A DNA stretch of 39,260 bases from Schoenoplectus triqueter. Its lineage: Eukaryota; Streptophyta; Magnoliopsida; Poales; Cyperaceae. Positions 11,724 to 19,571 of the stretch are shown here, in pieces. The notes beneath the pieces were generated by a model that made no database searches, was not told the DNA's origin, and worked only from the letters and a program-made list of their open reading frames with translations. Both the position numbers and the translations under genes were made by a program. Where the stretch lies: the NCBI GenBank assembly GCA_964058805.1, contig CAXKVV010000195.1, forward strand, positions 1 through 39,260, given 5' to 3'. The stretch's first letter is position 1. Every line of letters starts with the position of its first letter.

Positions 11724-14645
11724 ATTTTTACATATGAGTTTTTACAGATTATACAGATTAAATGAGCTATACGGTTAAATCAAAATAATATATTATATAT
11801 TTTTTTGTTGATATTAAATAATAAATATTTTATTAATGCCATCACAGTTCGAGAATAAAAATAAAAAATAAAAAAAAGTAATAATTTTACACTAAATATA
11901 AATAATGAAAAATTAAGCATTATCATGTTTTACAAAAGATAATTATAAGTAATAATTAATATTTAAAAGAAAGTGATATATATCATTCAAAAATTAAAAA
12001 ATATAACAAAAACAACATGGTAGTGATTAAAATGTAAAGTAGAATTTCAACACTTAAATAGTTATTTGATTGATTATCGATAAATTATATATAAGGGCAG
12101 AATCAAAATTTTAATATGGGGGTCTAGATGCAGGAAATTGATAAATTAGTGAAGTCAATACACCGCACGAAATAAAAATATATGATATTTTTTATTCCTA
12201 CATGTAATTTTCATGGGATTGGAATTCGACGACTCCCTTAAATCCACCCTTAATTATATATATAACATTTTAAAAGTATATATGATATAAAATTATATGG
12301 CCGGATCCGAATTAGACGAGTTTCTATAAGTAATTCATAACCTAACCCAATATAACGATTTAGTTAAAATCACAACACATACTTTAGATAAAAAAAAATA
12401 GATCAAGTCAGATGAGTTGAACGGATTGAGTGGATTAAGAAATTTAGTAAAATTATGATTTACATTTGAATTGTTTGGAATATCATATGCGTTCTACTGT
12501 TTATAGTTTATTATTTACGTTTGAATTAAATAGAGTTGTCAGAAAAAAAAAACGAAGGTCCAAGCTAGGGTTTAACAATTAAAATACCGTTCTACTCTTT
12601 GTAGCTATTTTTTAAGAAGGGTTTTTAATTTAGAAATTATTAAGGAATGTTATTAAATTAGAAACTCATTTCTAAATGTCGTGTCATATTAGTAATTTTA
12701 TTAGGAACACTAATTTTAGTGATGGAAAATTATTATTTTCATGATTGAGAACGTTGAGTTTCTGATAAGTTATGGGCTCCACTTTTAAAATTAAAATATC
12801 TTTCTGAGTTTTAGCGCTCAAGCTGAATCACAAGTTTTTTAATTAACTTGTTTTAATGATGATGTAACAGTTATTAATCATTTAGAAATGGTTGCTGTAA
12901 GAAGATGCTTTAAAAATATAGGATTTAATAACTTTTTAGAAACTCGCATGCTCTTAATCAAGGTTCAGGCAAAGTAAGGGGAATGAATGGGGGTTGGGGA
13001 TCGACCACCATTTGTTATTTAAAAATAACTAATTTATGTATTCGACTATATTTTTTTATGAGAATTAGTAAATTCATCATTATTGACCCTCATATATTTA
13101 TTTTACATTATTGGCCCTCATATATCAAAAAATTATACAAATTAAGTAATAATTATTTTGTGTAATATAAAGATCAAAAGATGTTGATCTCCATACAAAA
13201 ACTTTTCATCTCTGCCTTTGGGTAATATGATCACAGATACCGAATGGTAACTTGGTCGAATGAAATAGTACCTTAACGCCAATTTCTCATTTATCAATAT
13301 ATAAATTAATATAACTGGAGTTCTAATACAAATTTCACTCTGATAATATAGACCTCAAAATAATTAAAAATATATTTTTTAAATATATTTCATAAAATTT
13401 TAGATTATAGAAAATTTTAACTTAATTTTTAAATGCTCATGATGTATATAAATAATTATTATCGTAAATAATATAACTAAATACATAATAATTTATAAAA
13501 AATCATAAAAAATTAGATCATTTTAAGAATTAAGATTCACGTTAAGTATATTATACACAACACTTTAAATGAGGGGAGAAAAAAATTTACATATGAATTA
13601 TTAGATTCAAGTCGATGAAAGGATTTAATCAAAACCAATGATGAAAAAGTTTTGATAATGTGACATATGTGAGATACTAGAAGTCTTAATTATTTTTGTT
13701 GAGTATAATTTTTAGGGAAATAAAATAAAGAAATCTCTTCATTAATGTTCTCTTATTCTTTTACTCCTGATAAATTTCTTAGTTTCGTTGTTTTTCCAAT
13801 AACACTTATCCCTTGATCATAGTGGGGAACTTTTAGATTTTGATTGTAAATGAATCAAGTTTGAATAAATTGGACTTAGCTTAAATTCAGTTTAAAATAA
13901 GTGTCGAACCGAGTTTATAAAATGTTACGAGCTGAAAAACTCAACTCATCATATTTCGAACTAACTCACAGAAAAACTCATGAGCCAATACATGTGTATT
14001 AACTCAGTAAAAGAAACCAAACCATTCATAACGTTAGCAATTTCATCTGTTGGAACAACCGTAGAAGGAGGTCCTGCTTTCTTTTCTTAATCTAACTTTT
14101 CGTATAAATAAAACAAAAAGAAAAAAAAAGGAGTAAAGAACAAAAAAGAGCCTGAAGCCCACAAAGCGAAGCTAATGTATGTGGTTTGGCTCATGAACTT
14201 TCTTAAAAGCGAGTCAGTCCCAATTCAAACTCAATTCATTTAGTAATTAGTTAGATTACTTTTAGTTAAATTAGCTTAAACCTGAGCTGATTTCAAGCTC
14301 AACCAATAGCCGAGATTTTTATAGCCCAACTAGTGATAAGGCATGAAGCATTCATGAGAAACTTTGATCCAATTCATTAATTCAATTCAAGATCAACGGT
14401 TAAGGAAAGGAATTATATCTTTTAATTAATCCTCCTTTGACCGGTTCAAACTCTGACTTGTCAAAATAATTAATTAGCGAATAAAAAGTTCTGAAATTTA
14501 TATTATATATTTGCTAACAGGCTTTTCCAAAAATTAATGCACATTGACGACAGATAATCCAGATCGTGATAAAAAAAACCCGATTTTTTTTATTTAAGCA
14601 AAATAATACTCAAAATTAAATATATTGAAAAATCACAAAGAAAAT
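11723..14645. other. AT-rich intergenic DNA with degraded repeats
   Basis: No gene is seen. About 12094-12252 resembles a decayed plant repeat of the 'GGCGGAGCCAGAATTTT...GGGGGTC' kind and is similar to the remnant at 31679-31932. About 13081-13130 has a short duplicated 'ATTATTGACCCTCATATAT' unit. About 13850-14340 is rich in GAGCT/AACTCA motifs and may be a worn hAT-type repeat. All are low-confidence recognitions by eye. Confidence 0.4.
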
Positions 14646-14820
14646 CTGATATTTTATTAATAACGTAAAAAAAAAATTTAAAATAAGAAAATAACACTTG
14701 GGGGCATATATCACGAAAATAATAAATTCGCTCTTCATAAACGCGGACCGGGGTCCGCGTTTGTAAAAAGCAGACTCCATTTTTTTTTACAGATCCGAAT
14801 TTTAAAATTGAATCGGATAT

Positions 14821-14937
14821 GAATATGAATATGAATATAGATATGGATATGAATATGAATAATTCGTGTATTAAGAGTTAAATATAAATAATTCATGTAT
14901 TAAGAGTTGAATTTGAATGGTTCGTGTATTAAGAGTT
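14821..14937. repeat. GAATAT hexamer tract and three ~33-bp repeats
   Basis: Variants of GAATAT/GATATG are followed by three tandem units built on 'AATAATTCGTGTATTAAGAGTT'-type sequence (about 14858-14937). They lie within the MULE and look like internal filler. Confidence 0.7.
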
Positions 14938-15059
14938 TAACTTAATAACTAAATTTATTAATATTTTATTTAAGCTATTAACTAAGTTTATAATTTATTT
15001 TTTCTGATAAATTGAGATAATAAACTCGCTGAATGCATTCAGTTAATCTCCTAATAACA

Positions 15060-15838
15060 TTAAAAAAATACATTCAGTTCAATTTCTTTGAAGATAAAAA
15101 TATTATAATTAGCTACATAATAATTTATTAAAAATATAAAGAGTTGTATTACAATACAATATAATACAATACGATACAACCGTTTTATTGCATCGGCTAT
15201 CATTTTCGTAGTAAATTGTGCATGATCTGAACGAGTAATCTCTTGAATACATGTGTGATTGTAGGGATTAGTCTTGATAATCCATAAAGGATTACGCTTA
15301 GGACTCACAACATATAATCTCCAAAAAAATCTAGGTCATTGTTTGTATATCATCACCAATATAGATTTACTAGTTTTTTCTGTTTCCACTTCGATATTTC
15401 CTCTTATATGATATTCATTAATTGTCCATTGTAATTACTCTTTAGAATTAAATGTTCGATTTTCTGACAACGGATTTATTGAAATTGTGACTGTGATGGA
15501 GCATTTATATCATTGATTACAGAAATATCACTAAAGTCACGTACCGGATGATACTTTTCTGACCTATTTTTCATAATCAATCGATACTCTATATGTTCAT
15601 GGGGATCATAATTTGGGTCATCAACTTCATCAGCCGAGTCCCAATAAACGAATCTTTGCGGATCTGATTCGCGTATTTGATGTACTAGATTTATTGTGGA
15701 AGGTATAATATTCTCGGTTCTATTACTGATTTCGGGTAGGTTATTCAAAGAATCTCCTGCATTACCAATTGACGATATTTCCACATACAACTCAACCATT
15801 CTCCAATTCATTTCTGTTGTTGCCATTTGAAATATCAT
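15060..15838 (-). pseudogene. MULE transposase N-terminal remnant
   Basis: An acidic N-terminal frame (15838-15476, starting near 'MATTEMNWRMVELYVEISS' and containing 'DEVDDPNYDPHEH') is followed downstream by the signature of the MULE DNA-binding region: 'LQWTINEYHIRG', 'WRLYVVSPKRNPLWIIKTNP' and 'HTCIQEITRSDHAQFTTKMI'. In intact MULE transposases this block is ELQ-A-KEYHI...CPWRL...W-I-KY-HTC. Here there are at least two in-frame stops (after 'SKE' and 'YKQ'), the Cys of CPWRL is replaced ('FFWRL'), and the first and second frames are offset, implying a frameshift between about 15475 and 15420. The DDE catalytic core and SWIM finger are missing. Confidence 0.7.
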
Positions 15839-16011
15839 TCGCCACTCAACCTCATCTTAAATAGAAATTATACAAAAATGACAAGCACTAGTACCTCATG
15901 TATTATACTGAGTCTTTATTAAGAGCGGATTTGTTATTTTCGTGATATCTACTTTAAGTGTTATTTTTGTGTTTTTGAATTTTTTTTTTACATTATTAAT
16001 AAAAATATCAG

Positions 16012-16232
16012 TCATTCCATGGTCGGAGACACTTTCACCAGCGCAACGACTATTTTTTAAAGAAAAAATATTTTATTATGGATGATATTTAATTCCGCCA
16101 CCCAAAATAAGGGCTAAAATTTTAAAACACGACCTGTTATTTTCGGAGTTTCGGTGAATGAAATACCGATCCTTCTTGGAAGTTGCAATGGCAGCATGAG
16201 GCCGATATTTTACATAAAGCTTTCCAGGTGTC
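16012..16232. other. Short non-coding spacer between two elements
   Basis: Nothing recognisable. It separates the MULE from the long inverted-repeat element. Confidence 0.5.
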
Positions 16233-17598
16233 GGTTACGTTTTTATTTACTTTGACTTAGTCAAAGTTTAAACGAGTGAATTCTGTGTTAGTAAAGCACA
16301 AATCAATTAATTTGTTTGTGCGTGGAGAATAATTGGCAAAACTATTACGTATTCAATGGCAAGACGAGGTCAGATGAATCAACATTGCATAGAACAAAAA
16401 TATATAATTAACAACAAGACTACTAATGTAAATCAATTGATTACTCATTTCCAGTTTAACTGTAAATGAATTAGATTAAATTTTCAAATAAATTAATAAA
16501 AAATTGTTTGACTGAAAATAAAAAATCTAAATTATTAACAGTTGAAATACCTAAAAAATTAGCAAAATTAACATTATAATAGAATGTAGTTCAAAAAGAT
16601 AACTCAACATTAGGGGTGTGCAAACGGATCAGTATAATCAATTTTAAATCGAACAGTTAAAGTTTAGATTATTTGGTTTTATTTTTTGATTCAAAAATTT
16701 CAGTTCGGTTGAAAATTTTAGTTAATATGATTTTTGTTCTTAGGTTCAGTTTATGTTTTTTCTAAATAAGATAAACTGAATAGTCCAATGAAAAAAAAAT
16801 CATTTTATTTGATATAAATAAGGATCATATCAAAGATAATCCAAATATATTTATTTTCTATAAATTTTATTTAGTTATTTATTTTATTGTTTCAACTATT
16901 TATTTTTTTTGTTATTTTTTGTAACCATCCATATTTCTCATTCCTTTTTAACTAATATTTTTTTAACTGAATAAAATTTTGATTTATTTGGTTTTTTGGT
17001 TTTATTTGGTTGATATTTCTATATGTTTAGTTTGATTTATAATTTGACAAACTAAATAAAACTTCGTATGCATGTACTTATTTCGATTTGAACCGAATGG
17101 ACCGAACACCCCTACTCAATATAATGTATAATTCACATAATTCTAAGGCGACCAACAACATTTGACCAAATTTACTATATTTTTTAAAAAATATATTATC
17201 ACAATTAAATCAATTTTTGTTACAATTTTTCTTTGATTAGAGAGAAAACATAAAGTATTAGACCATTACTTGTTATTGCTAGTAAATTTATTCTTGATCA
17301 CATTAAAATAATTAAACCACATTCAATTTATCTTAGTTAAAAAAATATATAAAAAAATTAAATTGAATATAGCGGAAATAATTTGATGAGAAAAGCGAGT
17401 AACCAATTCATTTAAATTGGTAATTTTGTTGTTAATTATATACCTTTGTTCTATGCAATGTTGATTCAGCTAACCTCATCTCCAACGTTATTGGATACAT
17501 AACAGTTTTGTCGAAGTATTCTCCAACGCACAAGCACAGAGATTACTCGGTCTAAACTTTGACTAAGTCAAAGTAAATGAAAATGTAAATAATTAACC
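16233..17598. mobile_element. Long-inverted-repeat element with W-box palindromes
   Basis: Arms of about 210 bp pair in inverted orientation (about 16233-16450 and 17385-17598). Shared blocks include 'ATTTACTTTGACTTAGTCAA', 'GGAGAATA', 'GCTGAATCAACATTGCATAG' (left copy GATGAATC...) and 'TATATAATTAACAACAA'. Near each tip is the near-palindrome TTTGACTTAGTCAAA, which contains WRKY-type TTGACT/TTGACTA cores on both strands. The centre is interrupted by a later hAT MITE (16611-17114); without it the element is about 0.85 kb. No transposase is present. Flanks share only GTC next to the tips, so the class is unassigned. Confidence 0.7.
16611..17114. mobile_element. hAT-superfamily MITE, nested
   Basis: 504 bp with terminal repeats TAGGGGTGTGCAAACGG at left and TAGGGGTGTTCGGTCC reading inward from the right. 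It is flanked by an 8-bp target duplication with one mismatch (CTCAACAT at 16603-16610, CTCAATAT at 17115-17122). The interior is full of 'GGTTTTATTTGGTT / AACTGAATAAA' type sequence typical of these elements, with no coding capacity. It lies within the long-inverted-repeat element, so it inserted later. Confidence 0.88.
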
Positions 17599-18040
17599 GT
17601 CCATGAAATTGTAACTTCCAATTATTTTTCTAAATTAGTGCCGTGTTGTGTCTTGTAAAAACAAATCGCGTCTCGTATCAAGTTAAAGTACATCATGTCT
17701 CATGCTGTGGTGTTTTTTTTCGTTCCGTGCCTAATAGAAGGTGCAATACAACACGAATAAGACACATTGTACCAACCGTATCATATTTAATTATATCGTA
17801 TTTATGTAATATGACATATTTTAATTGTGTTAAATATGTATTAATCGTGTTAAATTATTAAAAGTTTTAAAAAATTAAAAAAAATATATGAAAATATTTT
17901 ATAAAAATATCAGAATTTTTTAAATATCGATATTTTGAAAATTATTTTTTTCAAAATTCATAAAATTTAAAAATTCACAAAAGCCTAAAAAATATAAAAC
18001 TAATTTGATCTACTTCCTATCTTAAATGTTTGATACTTTT
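17599..18040. other. Non-coding, with a degraded CGTGT-rich repeat
   Basis: About 17641-17870 has CGTGTTGTGTC / AACACGA motifs typical of worn non-autonomous plant DNA elements and produces the open frame 17643-17861. That frame shows no domain and is rejected as a gene. Confidence 0.4.
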
Positions 18041-18604
18041 TCTTCAGAATAAAACCGGTGCCAAACAGAGCCCAGCGTACCTAGCCATTGACAGTCGTTA
18101 CACGCTTGCTTCTCTCGTCGCCTAGTCTCCGATCCGTTCTCCCTCTGCCCCGCTTGGACTTCGGTTTCCGCAATGCTTTGCTTCTTCTACCAGATTTTTA
18201 TCGTTTGCAATTAGCGCCCCTTCTCATCGGTTGTGAGAAAAATTGAAGAAAGGGAGAATAGATTGGGGCCTCTCATCGCCGCCTCGTTTCATCTCTAAGG
18301 ATAAGCAATGTACTATGTACGAGAGGATGGGTATACACGGCTCAATTGCCAGCGACTAAAATAAAATTCATGTTTGTCTCGTACTTATTAATTTATCTAA
18401 TTTTATTCAATTTATTCATTGAAATTAATTGATATATTTAATTAGGATTTATAAACTAAATTCTGATTTATTTATTAAAGTTCTCAATAATTGAAATTGG
18501 AAAATAACTATTGTGGCATTGTGCCACCATTAGTGTTCTTTTTCTAATTCAGTAGTTAATTCTTTCCCCGTAAATTACAGAAAGGTCTCTCACTATGTGA
18601 ATTA
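18041..18604 (+). promoter_or_regulatory. Probable 5' leader and leader intron of the NLR
   Basis: Composition shifts from AT-rich to a CT-rich, GC-richer stretch at about 18075-18290, typical of a plant 5' UTR. It is followed by AT-rich DNA and then a splice-acceptor-like 'TAAATTACAG' just 25 bases before the ATG at 18605. A leader intron ending near 18580 is therefore likely. The donor is uncertain ('GCAATGTACTATG' near 18310 is one candidate). Confidence 0.4.
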
Positions 18605-19033
18605 ATGGAGTCCTTGAAGAGTATTGCTATGAATACCATTCCTAAGTTCGTTAGAGCAATTGGTGAGCATGCTCTGCATCCTTTCCTAGTCAACGATAAT
18701 GTAAGAGATTTGGAATCGGCCACTAGAGACTTGGTCGCAAGGAAGGACGATGTGAAGACTGAGATAGAGATTGCCGAGAGGAAAAATGGTTATCCGACAA
18801 AACAAGTCATGGAATGGCTGAGGAAGGCGGATGCCCTTGAGAAGGAGGTAGAGGAGATTCAGAAGAACAATCGCAAAAGACATCGTTCTGTCTGGTCAAA
18901 TTACACGACCAGCAGAAGTGCGGTGAGATGCCAGCCTATTAATGATGTGTCTTTACATCTACCACCTCCTCTTGCACGAGAGATGCCAGCCTCTTCATCA
19001 ATATCACCAAATCTCAAACTAACCAGATTTTAG
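18605..19033 (+). CDS. NLR coiled-coil part, truncated by MITE
   Basis: 142 codons from ATG to a TAG supplied by the transposon end; the last few residues (TRF) are transposon-derived. The start is favoured because it is the first ATG of the open frame and follows an acceptor-like site. Residues about 25-90 are heptad-rich with charged residues ('VRDLESATRDLVARKDDVKT', then 'MEWLRKADALEKEVEEIQ'), as in RPS2/RPS5-type coiled coils; no EDVID motif is seen. A Pro/Ser linker (PPPLAREMPASSSIS) follows. If translated, this would be a free coiled-coil peptide, a kind of fragment that in some NLRs retains activity; whether it does here is unknown. Confidence 0.8.
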   Translation: MESLKSIAMNTIPKFVRAIGEHALHPFLVNDNVRDLESATRDLVARKDDVKTEIEIAERKNGYPTKQVMEWLRKADALEKEVEEIQKNNRKRHRSVWSNYTTSRSAVRCQPINDVSLHLPPPLAREMPASSSISPNLKLTRF

Positions 19034-19546
19034 TAATAATATGATTTATTAAATTAATATTATTAAAAATAAGAGTGAGAAACGTAAAATTTCAAATATA
19101 CGAATGGCAGCGCGCCACTGGCAGTGGCGCGCTGTTTGAATTTACGCTGTTTGAATTTACGAAACGCGCCACTGTCAGTGGCGCGTTTCATTTTTTATAT
19201 TTTTTTTTACGAAACGTGCCACTGGCAGTGGCGCGTTTCCGGTTTTTTTTTTTTACGAAACGCGCCACTGCCAGTGGCGCGTTTCGGTTTTTTTTTTTTT
19301 TTTACGAAACGCGCCACTGCCAGTGGCGCGTTTCCTTCTTATATATACAAAACGCACGCAGGCGCAAGTGAGATGGAGGCGCTGCGCGGCGTTTCATTAT
19401 TTTTTTGAAACGCGCCACTGGCAGTGGCGCGTTTCGTCCGCGCCACTGCCAGTGGCGCGCTGCCATTCGTATATTTGAAATTTTACGGTTTTCAGTCTTA
19501 TTTTTAACAATATTAATTTAATAATACTTATTAATAATAAAAACTG
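19024..19546. mobile_element. Mutator-type MITE inside the NLR exon
   Basis: 523 bp flanked by a perfect 9-bp target duplication CAAACTAAC (19015-19023 and 19547-19555), the size typical of Mutator-like elements. Ends read inward as CAG(A/T)TTTT...; the terminal inverted repeats extend about 100 bp and share 'TTATTAAATTAATATT', 'AAAAATAAGA', 'GTAAAATTTCAAATATACGA' and 'ATGGCAGCGCGCCAC'. The interior is built from repeated GC-rich palindromes separated by T-rich spacers. Open frames across it (19075-19371 and 19124-19408) are repeats of 'RATASGAFR'-like residues, an artefact of the palindromes. No transposase. Related to 26689-26947. Confidence 0.92.
19108..19462. repeat. Seven copies of a GC-rich odd palindrome
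   Basis: The core GCGCCACTG-N-CAGTGGCGC occurs seven times, most copies extended by GAAAC.../...GTTTC to 29 bp. Positions: 19108-19134 (centre G, CAGC/GCTG outer bases), 19161-19189 (T), 19211-19239 (G, one C-to-T change in the left arm), 19257-19285 (C), 19306-19334 (C), 19407-19435 (G), 19439-19462 (C, shortened left arm). The unpaired central base acts as an orientation mark: outermost copies 1 and 7 are G and C, as expected for inverted ends. Confidence 0.95.
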
Positions 19547-19571
19547 CAAACTAACACTTCAATATATTAAG

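Larger units (their letters stand above)
14646..16011. mobile_element. Internally deleted Mutator-like element (MULE)
   Basis: About 1.37 kb bounded by inverted repeats of roughly 95 bp. Both ends read inward as CTGATATT-TTATTAATAA, then GTAAAAAAAAAATT, AAAATAACACTT, ATATCACGAAAATAA and AAATTCGCTCTT (C/T variants between ends). Inside, on the minus strand, lie fragments of a MULE transposase N-terminal region (see 15060-15838); the catalytic part is absent. Just inside the left repeat is a 24-bp perfect palindrome, AAACGCGGACC-GG-GGTCCGCGTTT (14739-14762). No matching 9-bp flanks were found at these exact ends, so the boundaries are approximate. Confidence 0.65.

Noticed and set aside
19075..19408. 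Open frames encoding repeated RATASGAFR-like peptides
   Set aside because: The palindromes lack stop codons in several frames. The peptide repeats are by-products of the DNA repeat inside the MITE.
18922..19571. MITE region as a normal intron (donor GGTGAGA at 18922, acceptor at 19571)
   Set aside because: This splice puts the NB-ARC domain out of frame, whereas exact removal of the element with its 9-bp duplication restores it. A weak in-phase donor GTGTCT at 18947 exists but is poor, so insertion is the better explanation.
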